Positions 11,775 to 24,674 of a DNA stretch of 64,000 nucleotides are shown here, piece after piece (the first letter of the stretch is position 1; each line of letters starts with the position of its first letter). Source of the DNA: Erythrophleum ivorense (lineage: Eukaryota > Streptophyta > Magnoliopsida > Fabales > Fabaceae); NCBI GenBank assembly GCA_026724425.1, contig JAIUCV010000004.1, positions 5,900,001-5,964,000 on the forward strand. Direction: 5' to 3'. Both the position numbers and the translations under genes were made by a program. Under the pieces are notes generated by a model. The model made no database searches. It was not told where the DNA came from and saw nothing but the letters and a program-made list of their open reading frames with translations.

Positions 11775-13840
11775 CACATTAAAATAGATCGTTCACAATA
11801 TTACATAAAACGCAGTTGGAGAAGAAAACAAAAATGGAAAAGCTCTCAACTTGCAATCCTAGAAATTACTTAATGCTACAGAGTCTTGGGGTGCACGTGA
11901 CCTTACCTAACTCAGCTAGCCTAATCCATAGGGTTGGGGTTGACTAAAAAAATGGAAGAATTATAATAAAAGGTTTAAAAATAAAAAAAAATTATTTTTA
12001 AAGATTTGTTATCATTTATTTTAAAATAATTATCACTGAATTTAATAATTGAATTTAGTGACAAAAGTCTTTAAAAATAATTTTTTTTATCTTTTGATCC
12101 TTAAACATAATTTTTTTAAAAAAAATTTATGCTCTATTTAGTTATGATAAGATAATATAACAGTAAAAAGAATATAAAATATAGATAGATGAAGATAAAT
12201 GAAATAAAAAACAATTGTTGTACTCTTATTTTTTAAAAAGTGATTTGATGAATAGAATAATAAATATAAAAATATAATAAACATTACACAAAATATGTAA
12301 AAAAAATACATTCGCTTTATATTTAACGGACCGAAACTTTAGAGTTGAGTTAGTCCTATTAGTCATTGGCCTAACTAAATAATATTATTTTTAAAATAAA
12401 TTTATATGTACTTATATAAAAATTTATTTTTTAAGAATAAAATATAATTTTATAATTTTAACCAAAATTTTAAAATTGAAAAAAAAAAAGATCTAACTCA
12501 AGCACCACCAAACTAAGCCAATACTGGACCCTATCCAAGCTTTATTCACTTCTATTTAATCTATTTCTATCATGCATCTATTAGTTAAAAATTTTATTTT
12601 TAAAAAATAATTTTATAATTTTAACTAAAAATTTAAAATAAAAATTCGAGACACACACACTGCATATGCCGTATCAATGGAACCCTCTGAAGCATTTCAC
12701 CAAACAGATTTCTCAACCCTTCCATGTGATTTTCTCTGGCCAGTATCTGTGCATATGGACCAATAGCAAGTTAGATAACCCACACCATCGGATCATTTGA
12801 CTTTTACAAACCCACATTAAAAGTCATAACTATTCAAATATGAACTATCTTTGACTATTTGAATCTTGGTATATTTCCAAGCATGTTTGATGTTTGATGG
12901 GGGAGAGTTGGTGAGTTTGATTTTGATTGGTTAATCAATGTGCTGACTTTGAAATAACTAATTACATCCCCTGATCTGATTAATTCCAAATAATGTAATC
13001 TAATTACCAATCAAATGAATCAATTTCGAATGTGAATGGCATTGGCAATAAGCATATATTTGAGCACAATCTAAAGGATAAAGAAGAAGAAGGGGAGCTT
13101 CAATAAAAGTTGTAATATCAATACTAGTATTTTATTTTTCTTTTTAGAATTATTTGATATAAATTAATAATATAATTTGTATTATATATACCTTATTGGG
13201 GTCGAATTTGGGTTTTTTATTTTTTTTATTTTTTAAAAAAATTGGATATGATGTAGGATGTTAAAATTCCCCTTGGAGGATGATGTAGTATGATTTAATC
13301 TACGAGGCCATTGGTTAATGATTTGGACGGTCATGTTAATAAAAAAGTTAAAGTTGCAAAAATTTAAAAAATTAAAGATTTATAGTTAACTTATGAAAGA
13401 GATAAAGTATACAAGTGCCTATGTTAAATGAAGATTTTGTACATTTTAACTATAATTGACATTTCTTAAAATTTTTTCTTTTTTTTTTCTATCATCTAAC
13501 AATAAATATCTATCTATTTTTATAAGTTTTTTTAAAGTAAATATAAAATAGTCATTTTTATTTACAAATTATTTTTATTTTTATTTTTATTTTTATTTAT
13601 AACTTTTTGCATACCAAGCAACTTGAAAAATTAAAAGATCCAAATTTAAGCCTCAATGAATTTTGGTTCCCTGTATTAGACTCTAAGAGGGAAAGATTCA
13701 AATTCAAATCAGAGTTGGAAGCCAAATTTATGCAGAATATGAATACCAAAATGATTAAGACGTGATCTTTTTTGCCTTATCTTGTGACGGTGCAAGGTAG
13801 GTAAGCAGGCAAGGCAAACACATATTCAAGTTAAATTAAA
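11775..13840. other. Intergenic, A+T-rich, no gene seen
   Basis: No gene was recognised. A slightly more G+C-rich part at about 12660-13090 has no open frame worth calling. The rest is A+T-rich with short internal palindromes, for example around 11990-12090, where an inverted pair (AAAGATTTGTTATCA-like) flanks TTGAATTTAGTGAC. Confidence 0.45.
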
Positions 13841-13842
13841 GA

Positions 13843-16800
13843 GTAAATTATATGTATCTTTTATAAATTTTATTAAAGGTTGTCACACCCGAAAATGAGA
13901 CCGCGTGGCACCAAAAAAAAATTCTTTTCGAAATTAAAATGAAATAATGATAAGTTCAGGAGTCGCCACCAAAATTTTATTTTTAAAAAGGTAAAATTTT
14001 GAAAAAACCTTTTTAGTTTGCAAAATTGTCTACGAACCAGAAAAATGGATCCGGGAGTCGATTGTGAGTGAGGAAGGTGTTAGGCACTCCACTACACCCA
14101 TTACTAAGAACAGTTACCTTAAGTCAGTTATGCAAAAATAAAATAGCCTTAATTCTATTTTAATTCTCCCTAACCAATCACATGTAAAAGAAGAATAAAG
14201 AAATTAAAGAAAATAAAGTTAAAAGTAGAAAAAGAAAAGAAATCAATATCAAAATAAAACACAAAGAAATTCAAGAATTGAAATAAAAAGGAAAGGAAAG
14301 AAATTAAAAGAAAAATGTTTTATTTACAAAAGCGGACTTGACCTAAGATGAAAGCCTAGGGCTACATACCCTTCAGGAGGGATTAAAATCCACATAATTC
14401 GATTATAAATTGTATTCAGTTTATGTTTTGTTTTGTGTTTTTTTTTTTTTGTTTGATTTTTAATTTTTGATTTTTTTTTTTAGTTTTTCCTTGTGGTTTT
14501 TATTCTTTGTTGTTGTTTTATTTTTTTGTTTTTGTTTTTTTTTGTTTTGTTTTGGAAAGACAAAGAAAATAAAATTTATTTTTCTTTTAATAAATAAAAC
14601 GATTTTAAAAATGATTGATGTATTTTAATTTGTTAAGAGTAAATGTAATCTTACTTTCTTTTTATCTTTTCAATCTTTTTTCTCTTTTCTTTTTGTCATC
14701 CTTTGCTTTTTTCATTTTCTCTTTCTATATCTTTTTTGTTTTGTTTCATATTTTTCTTTGTTTTGTTTTGTTTTTGCTTTATTTTATTTTTTCTTTTATT
14801 ATCATTATTTTTTTTTTGCAAAAACACAAAGAAAATAAAGATTACTTTTTCCTTTAACAAGTTTTAAAATTAGTTAATGTGTCTTAATTTGCTAAAGAAA
14901 AACTTAATTTTATTTTTCTTGCCTTTTCAATTTTTCTTTTCTTTTCTTATCATTTTTTTTGCTTTTCATTACATTTTTTGTGTTATTTTATTATTTTTTT
15001 TTGTTTTTATTACCCCTCTTTTGTTTATTGTTTTATTTTGTTTTTGTTTTTTGTTTTTTTATTTTTTTTCTATCTTTTGGTTTTTGTTTTATTCTCTTTT
15101 TTTGTTATTATTTGTTTTCTATATTTTTTCTATTGTTTTTGTTGTCATCATTTTTTTGTTTTCTATTTTTCTTTCTTCTTTTTATTTTGTGCTCTATTTT
15201 TTTTGTTGCATTTTGTTATTTTTCTTTGTTTTCTTTTTTTGTTTTTTTGTTTTAGTTTCTTTTTTTTTTGTTTTTGTTTTTTTGTTTTTTTTTTGTGTGT
15301 TTTTTTTGTTTCTTTTTGTGTTTTGTTTTTGGTTTTTTTTTTTTTGCTTTGGTTTTATTTTGTTTTTTATTTTGATTTTTTTTTGGTGGGATTGGGATCA
15401 AATTTTATTTCCAGTACTGCGTTTTGCTTAGAAACGTTAGAGGCTTTTTCTTTTGTTTGTTTTTTTTTTAGTATTGTGCTATTATTATTATTATTATTTT
15501 GGTTTTGTGTTTTTTTTTCTTTTGTTTGTTTGTGGTTTTTCTTAGTTAAACTCTTTTTCCTTCGCTCACTTATTTATCTATTATTATTATTTTGACCCTT
15601 TTTCGCTTTTTTTTAGAACCAATTCTAAAAGAAAAGTTTACTTTGGGTTTTTTTTCATTTTTGCAAAAGATCTTTTTTTAGAAAAAAAAGGATAAATATT
15701 TAAGATTCGAAATGATTTTTACAAAAAAAGTTTAATCCCCCTTTGATTTTTGATTTCTTTTTTGAAAGTTTTCTTAAAGGATTCTATTGAATGAGGTCAT
15801 TGAAACCTAAAAATATAAAAAGTAAATTCACAACCAAAAAACACCAAGGAGGTGTCGTTGTCATACATGGCTTTTTAGTTCCTATGTGTCTGAGGGGATA
15901 TGAAATCTCACATGGCTATTCTAACGTGAAAATTGACGGAAATAAAATAAATAAATAAAATAATGAAAATATTTACAAACCAAAATAAAAGCTTGCAGAT
16001 GTGTGTGCTAAGTGCTCAACCAGATTCATCATGTTCCAATATATTTCAAGTATGAAAAAGGAAAAATGAAAATAGTAATAAGACATGTAAAATGAAATAC
16101 AAAATCCAATTTGTCCTTATGGTGATGCCTCCGCCCTTCAGCTTCTTCATGCTTCCCCCAACATCTTTGATATTTGAGTATACTACCATGCTGTTTTGTC
16201 TTCCTATCCAAGCATCTCCAAGTGATTTGCATCCTCATAGGGTACTCCCCAGAATTTCAATGAGCCAAGACAAGAAATTGTGTCAGTTTCTAGTCAAACA
16301 AACATAATCAGATTAATTCCTTGACAATCCAATAAGTATAAAAACTCAAATCTTTATTTCCATGCACCCATAAGTTCATGCAAGACACAAGCAATTCCAT
16401 CATTTAGATCTTAATACATTCAATAAGTTCGAACACTGGGGGGGTCCCAAAAATGTTCTTCCCAACTGAGATTCAACGCCACTCAGTGTCATGGTAACAT
16501 AACCCAACAAACAAAATTATTGAAATTACTAACTAGTACTTTCATAATTCAGGAAGCAATTTTTTAATTCATTTGTTCAGACACATTACACTGGCACGCC
16601 TAACAATAAACTAAGATATCCGTGACTCATTCATAGAAGTTCAAACTCAAAATTTCGTGCTAGAGACAGAATTTCCAAAGACACAACAGCAAAGCGTATG
16701 GGGTTAAAATTTCCTAACCAATGGTGTAATATAGCAAGCAAGATCATAAGCAGAGATATGGACCAAATACATATTAGTGTCATAGCTACATTAACCCAGT

Positions 16801-18014
16801 TTTGCACATGTTATCCCAAATCCCCAGTAACTCTCATATAGAACCTTTAATACTTCGAACCTACCTGCCTGTTTCTCCTAAGTTAATCATCACTCTCAGA
16901 CAAAAGTTTGGACCTCCTGTTTAAACACTGGGCAAATATTTATGAGGGACAATCAATAATAAGTTCAATCAATATGTTCCAACTATTATCAACGAGTCAC
17001 AAGACAACATCAGTCAAATGAATCAATCAGATTTTCCAGTTAGAACTCAGAGTAGGGAAAGGAAAAAATGATGCAAATTTATCAGAAGCGTGCCCGGGAG
17101 AAAAAGAAACGGGTAGGTTTCCTGTAGGTCTAAGAATGGGCTCAAGTGATTGGGTTTGGTTAGAACCGATTGGGCCTGCTCTTTGGTTTTTTTTTTTTTA
17201 TATCCGTTTTTAAGCTGATTTTGGACCCTCAACTTATTTTTCTTTGGACTCTTTTCTTTCTTTTGATTTTTTTCTTTTTTTTTACTTTGGCTTGGGCTCT
17301 CTTGAATTAAGCCCCAAAATTAAAATTTTTTTTTCTTAGGTTTCCCCTTTTAAATATATATATTATTTTTTGATGAATTTTTTTAATTACTATTCTTTTA
17401 ATAATTTTTTTTTGCTTTTAGCCTTTTTATTTTTATTTTTAATTCATTTTTTCTTTTCTTTTTTTTTAGTTTCTTTTTGATTTTTTTGTTAATTCCATTT
17501 ATTTTGAAGTTTTATTACTCCCTCTTTGATTTTTCTTTTGTTTTAATTTTAGATTAATGGGCTTTTATTTATTTTTTATTTTTTAATTTTATTTTTAAAT
17601 TCTTTCTTTTTTGATTTTTTTAAGCTTATTAAACTAAAAGAACCTATTTTATTTTTTTATTTTTTTATTTTTTTATTTTTTATTAGTTTAATTTTATTAT
17701 TATTTTTGGAGTATGCCCAGACAAAATACGGTGTTCATAAAGATACATAATTTTTTAAAAAAATATATTCAAATTTTTTATTAAAAAAATTACTTACACT
17801 TTAATCTAATTTTAAATTTTCTCATCAAAATATCTTCAATTAATTTTTTAGTTAAAAAAATCATGTATTTAGGTTAATAAAAAATTTTAATCAGAAAAAT
17901 TTTAAAATTGAACTAATGTATACGGTAATTTCTTTATTTCAAAAGAAATTTGTATTGATAATAAGAGAAAGTCTATGTAATTTTAACAAAATTTAAAAAA
18001 AAATTATTTAATTT
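13843..18014. mobile_element. GTAAATTA-family MITE, copy 2, split by an LTR-like insertion
   Basis: The left arm (13843-13878, AGTAAATTATATGTATC then AAATTTTATTAAA) and the right arm (17738-18014, ending TTTAATTTACTC) form the two inverted ends of the same MITE family seen at 7001 and 46258. They are 3.9 kb apart. The T-rich element at 13881-17737 therefore landed inside a pre-existing MITE. Even the immediate flanks pair: TTAAATTAAAGAG on the left and CTCTAAATTAA on the right. Confidence 0.65.
13881..17737. mobile_element. LTR-like insertion, probably a solo LTR or a non-coding retroelement
   Basis: This 3.86 kb segment opens TGTCACACCC and closes CGGTGTTCA, so it has the TG...CA ends of an LTR with a short imperfect terminal palindrome. 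The opening stretch (ATGAGACCGCGTGGCACC, then GGATCCGGGAGTCGATTGTG) resembles conserved LTR starts of plant retrotransposons as I remember them. The pentamer TAAAG adjoins the right end and lies two bases outside the left TG, a candidate target duplication. No gag, protease, reverse transcriptase or integrase was found. The interior has two extremely T-rich blocks (about 14420-15800 and 17190-17700) around a more balanced core (15840-17160). Open frames of mostly Phe and Leu there are artefacts of poly-T. The element class is inferred. Confidence 0.55.
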
Positions 18015-18380
18015 ACTCTAAATTAAATTGTAACAGCATGGGTGCATCACTTTGTTACAAATTCTTTAAAACACTGATTTTTTTTTATCAGATTTAAAAC
18101 ACTAAATTTAATTTCCGGACTTTGTGTGGCGGTTAGGACTGTAATTCATGGCTTTCTCATTTAGGGGTTAGGTGACCTCTTAATCATTTGATATATATGG
18201 CTGTTCAATGCACGTAACATGAGCAAGATTCACGAATCTATGGTATATTCTCATCTTAATTTCCTCTTGGTTACTTATCTTGTTCGTTTTTATGAATAAA
18301 TGATGATTCGCACTATAATTTGATCATTTCTTTTTGTTGTAAAATAACAATTACATTTCGTTACATTAACAAATTTCAGG

Positions 18381-18461
18381 TGGACTCAATTGAAATTGGA
18401 CCACTAATATCTAAGCATGCAACTTAATTAATTCTTCATTTTTAGAAATGGATTAGGTTTG
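18381..18461 (+). repeat. 80-bp inverted repeat, left copy
   Basis: This sequence, with the core CTAAGCATGCAACTTAATTA, returns almost unchanged in inverted orientation at 20184-20263. The two copies bound about 1.72 kb of non-coding DNA. No target duplication is visible outside them. Confidence 0.8.
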
Positions 18462-18810
18462 GTTCAAGTAAGTAATTAAAACAATAGATGAAAATTTTGA
18501 GAAAATGAAAAATAACAATGTATTAAATTAAATCATATCTATATATAAAAAGTGTTGTTGTTAATGAAAAATCAGTGAATTGGTCCCTTTTTTTTATTGG
18601 AAAAGAGTTTTGAATTAAATTGTCAAATAACTAGTCAAATTTGGTCAAAATTCGAGTTAAATCAAGTAATTTTGTGTAAAAATTAAGCATTGGATAACTA
18701 GTTTAATTAGTTAAAAAATTAGTTAAACTTGATCAAAAATTAAGTTGAATTGGATGATTTTATACAAGAACTGAGTACTGGATGACTACTTAAACTAGTC
18801 AAAGTTAGAT

Positions 18811-19131
18811 TTATCTCTAAAAAATGACAATAGTTGATACAGCCTCGAACCAATATCTCTACATAAATCAACATCTTTGCCATTGAATGAAGTTTTATTG
18901 TTAGTTATTATATACAATATTTTATATAAAGGTTTGATCAACTTTTTATTATAATAAAACATAAATGTTGGTTATCTTTTAGAAAATGACAATAATTGAT
19001 GTAATCTCGAACTAGCATCCTTGTATAAGCCAAGGTCTTGCCACTGAATGAAGTTTTATTGTTAGTTATTATATACAACATTTTATATAAAAGTTTGATC
19101 AATTTTTTATTACAGTAAAACATAAATGTTG
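18811..19131. repeat. Two-copy tandem repeat, 161-bp unit
   Basis: Copy 1 is 18811-18971 and copy 2 is 18972-19131. They share AATGAAGTTTTATTGTTAG and AACATAAATGTTGG at constant spacing, with about 10 percent differences by eye. The minus-strand open frame at 18938-19141 is a shadow of this repeat. Confidence 0.85.
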
Positions 19132-19744
19132 GCAAATTCATAGATCGAACTCAAGACCTCAGCATAAGTAAATGACAACTCAACCATACATTTGAAAAGG
19201 CTACTTTGCTAATGTGTTATCAAGTTTTATATAAATATAATTATAAAAAATATATATTTATAATAAATTTTAAATTTTAATATATTAAATATATTTTTAA
19301 ATTAATTAATTATAAGTTTAAAATTTAAACTATTTGATAACAACCTTTTGACTATTTTAATATTTAAAATTTATTAGTATTTATTTTTATATTAAAATTT
19401 TAATATATAAAATTTTAAAAAATATACATTTAATTATTATTGATTCGATGACAATTCAACCACAATTAAACTAACAAATCTTAAATTAGTGCCTTACTGA
19501 TTTAATAACCAGTTTAATTTTAAAAATATTTAAAAAAATATGAACATCCACAATAAAAGGTGGCATATCTTGTCCAGTAATTGTTAGTGATATTGACCGT
19601 CAAATTAAGATATTCAAATTCTTCAATAGTTAATAATAATATTAATTTGACAAAGTATCAATAAACGTTGAATATGAAAATATTGCTCCTAAATGCATTG
19701 TTATTTTTTACTTTCCCATTTTCTTACCTGCTCATGCAATCATG

Positions 19745-19749
<5 letters not shown>

Positions 19750-19818
<69 letters not shown>
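19750..19818. repeat. (TTA)n microsatellite, about 23 units
   Basis: A pure trinucleotide run of some 69 bases, among the longest simple repeats in the window and probably length-variable. Confidence 0.95.
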
Positions 19819-19819
<1 letters not shown>

Positions 19820-20183
19820 TTGTCACTAAAAGAAAATTACAATTAAAAATTTTAAATTAAAAATATTTATATTGAAGGATTTTAAAATTTAAAATTATTT
19901 CAAAAAATTTAAAGAAAAAAATTTAACTTAAAATTTTAAACTTTAATTTTTTTTTATATAGTTTAAATTATTTTTCTTTAGATCTTTTAAACTAATTTTA
20001 AAAATTAAAATTTTTTAATATAAATATCTTTAATTTGATATCATTATTAATATTTATTCCTTTTCAGAGAATTAAGTCAAATGTACCATTTGATAAAAGT
20101 AAAAGGCATCATGTAAAAATTACAGCTTATGGGTCCTTTAATACACTAGTATGTTATATTTCTTAATATCTTGTATGTCAGGA

Positions 20184-20263
20184 CAAACCTAGTCCATTTC
20201 TAAAAATGAAGAATTAATTAAGTTGCATGCTTAGATATTAGTATCAAATTTCAATTGAGTCCA
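20184..20263 (-). repeat. 80-bp inverted repeat, right copy
   Basis: Inverted partner of 18381-18461. The reverse complement matches over about 80 bases with a handful of differences. The flanks beyond do not match. Confidence 0.8.
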
Positions 20264-20299
20264 GTCACAAGACAAGGATTAAAATAATAATAATAATGT

Positions 20300-21090
20300 C
20301 TTGAGCCACTTTGACCAAATCACGTTACATTACATATTATACTTATATAAGTTAATTTCACTTTATTTTTTATTTTTACTCTTTTTGTTGAAATAAATCA
20401 TATATATTTAGGATATTAAGATGATACATAATTGATCGTATCGGTAAAATTAATGGCATACTAGTACAAGTTTAATGGTTGGGACAAAATGAAAAAATTT
20501 TAAAAATATAAGAACCTAAAAATATTAAAATAAAAAAAGTGAAACTCTATGTTTTTTATTGCTTAACACTATATAATTAGGTATTTCAAAAAAAGATCAT
20601 TTCCCATGTTATATTTTGATTTTAAAAAATTGGTTAAATTATTTTTTAGTTTTCACAGTTTTAATAAATTTTTAATTTGGTCTCTATAATTTAAAAATTT
20701 ATAATTGATTCCCTATCATTTAAAAAATTTTAATTAGTATTTACTATTAAATCTCCAATTTTGTGCCATTAAATTTTATTCACATAGGTAATTATGTATT
20801 ATCTTGCCACTTAGAATATGCATGATTGAATCACTTTAGTCAAATCATTTAGTGTAAGTTGCATCATATATCATACTTGTGAGTTAATTTTATTTTATTA
20901 TCTATTTTTATTTTTTATATAAATTATATATGTTTAGAATATTAAGATTATACATAGTTAATCACATTAGCAAAATTTAAAGAATATTAATGGGAGTTTA
21001 ATGGTTGGGACTAAATTAAAAAAATTTAAAACTATAAAGACTTAATTATAAATTTTTAAAGTATAAATATTAAATTTAAAAAAAGTGAAG
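20300..21090. repeat. Diverged direct repeat, two copies about 527 bases apart
   Basis: The segments at about 20300-20560 and 20825-21090 share ordered motifs: TAATTTCACTTTATT-like, ATATTAAGATGATACATA-like, GTTTAATGGTTGGGAC and AGTGAA(A/G)CTCTAT. They look like two old copies of one unit. A related stretch lies at about 33480-33840. There is no coding capacity. Confidence 0.55.
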
Positions 21091-21099
21091 CTCTATATA

Positions 21100-23806
21100 T
21101 TAATAGAATAATTTAATTAAAAAATTGATAACAAACACCTAAAAAAAATCTTTATTTAAGTTTAATTCCCAATAGCACGCGTTGCCATGTAAAATGGATG
21201 TGGTATCGGCCATCAGTCGAAATCTACGCCTATTTGGTTTGATAATGAAAAGGAAAAAAGAAAAAGGAAATTTTAAGTAATGTCTATTCTATTTTTATAA
21301 TAATTATTTGATAATCTTTATTTATTTATTTTATTTTTTAAATAAGGTTACAAAGTTATTTTTTATTTTTATTTTTATTTTTAACTTTTTTTTATATACT
21401 AAATCATAACTTATTTAATTTCAAATAATAGTTACTTGATAAACTGTTCCCATTAATTATTTTGTGCTTGGATCTAAACCAATAAATGATTTGAGATTTT
21501 TTTGCTCGAATTGAGCATCTGTAAGAGGAAAAAAAAAAGCATATTTAAGGATGTTCAAGAATTTTAAGTTTTAAAATTAATTTAAAAAATGTTACAATTA
21601 AAATTTTATAATTAAAGACTTGAAATTAAAATATTTTGTCCTAAAATTATAACTTCAAAAAATTTTATTGAAGAATTTTAAATTTTAAATTATTTTAAAT
21701 AATTTAAAATTTAAAATTCTTCAATAAATTTTTTTGAAGTTTAAATCCTAAATTTTATCCTTTGCCAGAGTCAGGTGATCAGGTTCCTGTTAATTACCAA
21801 TGTTAGGAAATTCTTTTCAACATGAAAGAAAAAAATTTGAATAAAATACTTTTACCTCCTTTATTTTTTTTCTGAATTGACATGAACCCCTTTTTTATTC
21901 TCAAAACTTGCATAAACTTTTATTTATCCAATAATGAATACAGAATATTTTTTAATAAGTATGAAGTGTGATTTAGTGCTGGAAAAGAGAAATCAAGTGT
22001 TAAACAAAAAGTAGAAGAATGACTAGAAACTCCATGGCACATAAATGGAGTTTTTCTTTTTCTTTGGGTGAACCAGTCATGGCTACTTTTGTTATCAAAT
22101 TGTAGCTGAAATAAAATTATTACATAACTAACACGCAAGAACAAAATTTACAATAGCTTGTCTTTAATACATGAGTATTCCAATTTCTTTTAGTTAAAAA
22201 TTTATTTATTAAAAAAATTGAGTTTGATATATAGTTACTAAAAGATTTCCGGAGATACTGAATACACATGATTTAATGAGCATTGAAAAGGTTCTAATGA
22301 AGATTTCATCCCATCATCCCATCAAGTAGAAGTCTCCAAAGAAACATATAAATGGCTGAGTCTTGTTTTTCCGAAAAGGTTAATCTGCACATCACATCCG
22401 AACTCTAGTTATATGCAAATTTTGACTTTCAAAATTTAATAATCAATATCTTAAATTTTTAAATTTACATAGATAACCCTCTATCATTACTTAGACTGTT
22501 ATTTTATTAATAAAGTATAACACTTTAAGAGAATTATTTATATATGAATTAAAATTCATATAATTATCTATACATAACTTAAAATTTTTTAAAAAAATTA
22601 TCTATACAAAAAGTAAAGATTAAAAAAATTCATTATGACTAATATATCACTCTCAATTTGTGAAATAACATATTAACTGACAAGAAGGGTGATTTGTACA
22701 GATTTAAAAGTTTAAAAAGATTTATTATCAATTTTAAAATAATAAAATAATTATTTACACCGAATATAAAATTCAAGAGAGTTCTGTGCTATTTAGCCTT
22801 TTAAAAAAAAGGTAAAAAGCCAATCCGCAAAGATTTAATTCTTTCTGTCCTACGCAAGTTGGAAAGAAGGTATTGAGTTATGGAGAGTGACAGGAGATGG
22901 AGGCTAATAACGCAAAGCCGATAAGGAAGAAGTGCAAGTGCTAAGTAATGGTTGAATAAATCTAATTTATAAAAAATAAATACATTAAACAAATTATAAA
23001 TAAATATGAATTCACTTAAATAGTTTTTCTATCTTGCATTTCATTAATAGCCATAAGAATTTACAGTCCGTATGGCACACATAATTATTTTTAAAATGGA
23101 ATAAAGATGTAAATAAAATAAAATAATTATATTTAGTATAATATAAAAAATATGAATATCATTCTATTTGTATATTTAGTTAGATAAAAATAATATTAAA
23201 ATAAAAATTGATAAAAAAAATAACAATAATACTTTTACTTAAGAAAAAATAATTAAAATAAAAACAATGACAATGACATAATAAATTTTAAAGAAATTAT
23301 ATACAATAATTTTTCTTGCTTCATGCACTTGTCTAAAGGAAAATGATTCCAATCTATTTTTGACTACCAATAATATTTGATTACCTAATAGGATATAGAA
23401 ATAAATTCCATCTTTATTTTTGTTTACTAAAGGCCACAGGCATTAGAAGTCATATTTAGAGCCAATGCTGAAAATGCAGGGGACAATACCATATCTGCAA
23501 GCGTTTTATTCATTGTTTCAGAACCAAATCTTCATTTTGGACGGAAAAGCACTAGCTGATTGGGACTACCAACAATGATCATTGTCAACAGGATTACAGA
23601 AGATCAATTATTCTGAGACAAAAAAGCATTCTGCCACCTAATCCAAAAGAGGGTGGTAATTTATGCACCATAGACAACGACCTTTATTGCAACCTTTTAT
23701 TCAAGTTGTCTAAGTATCTCTTGACATTCTTGGAAACAAAACAATACAAAGAGTGTAGATTCAGACCTTTCGTGTCTTTCTGGTTTATTCTGCCTTCATA
23801 ATTTTT

Positions 23807-23842
<36 letters not shown>

Positions 23843-24050
23843 TTCTTGTTCTAGTTCAACAGGGAGTTTTTCTTCTCCAATTTTCTTCGTTAGCCAAGAA
23901 GACAAACCCAATTATCCAACAGTCCAAATAATGTTAATTTTAACTCTCAGTCAGAGAATAAAAGTTTCAAGCTGATCTTTGATGAAAGAAAGGCACACTC
24001 ATAAATGAGAATATATTTACATTAAAAAGGCTCCCATTTCATCAAATAAA
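21100..24050. other. Intergenic, A+T-rich, no gene seen
   Basis: Nothing coding was recognised. A palindromic A+T block lies near 21655-21740. A MITE-like low-complexity copy lies near 21228-21470, and another near 23085-23290. An (AC)n(AT)n microsatellite sits at 23809-23841. The more G+C-rich patch at 22800-22960 has no usable frame. The right end probably lies just beyond the 3' end of the MEI2-like transcript. Confidence 0.45.
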
Positions 24051-24674
24051 TACAATGGCAAGAAACATCAGACTGTCATTGAACTTCTATACATTCAATT
24101 CAACATTTTCTTGGCTGCATGACATCGACACTGACTAATATTACCATCTGTACAACCTTTTGACTGTAAGTTGGATGTTCTCCATATACACAGTTATATC
24201 TGCAGATAAACCATAAGAACGAGAGCAAAGGATGAAAAAATAACATGCCAGACAGAATTATCCTCTGCACAAGTTGGCATGCATGCATGATCACGTTTAA
24301 CACTCGTATAAGACATGGCACAACATTTCAAATTGCACCAAGACACTAAAATTTTGTCATATCGCAATGCCCGTATCCTATCATGACACGTCACATATCC
24401 ATGCTTAGACTCCAACTTATTTTCTGCTAGTTAAATAACAATTGTTTCTCCACGCATCAAGAAACTGCTCTCTGCTTCTTTGGCTTTGACGATTATTATG
24501 AACTATTAACATATTGAGGCTCCTTCGTCCCTGGGCTGCTCCTCCACATTTATACACTTTTGTTTTTTAGATAAGTCAACTTTGTACAACTAAAGATTTT
24601 CTGAACAGTGGTTAGGACTCCTAGACCCATTTCTTGTGACTAGGAGCAAGATATGTACTAAATAGTTAATTTTT

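Noticed and set aside
10957..11779. Minus- and plus-strand open frames of 62-89 codons around the MITE
   Set aside because: They read through the hAT MITE's ACCGAACCAAACC repeats, which give Gly/Phe/Val-rich artefacts.
14615..15595. Open frames of 80-205 codons rich in Phe and Leu
   Set aside because: They are produced by T-rich low-complexity DNA in all three plus frames, with no motif, no plausible membrane-protein organisation and no codon bias.
24100..24415. Two overlapping minus-strand frames of 73 codons
   Set aside because: They lie just past the MEI2-like stop codon, probably in its 3'UTR, and have no family resemblance.
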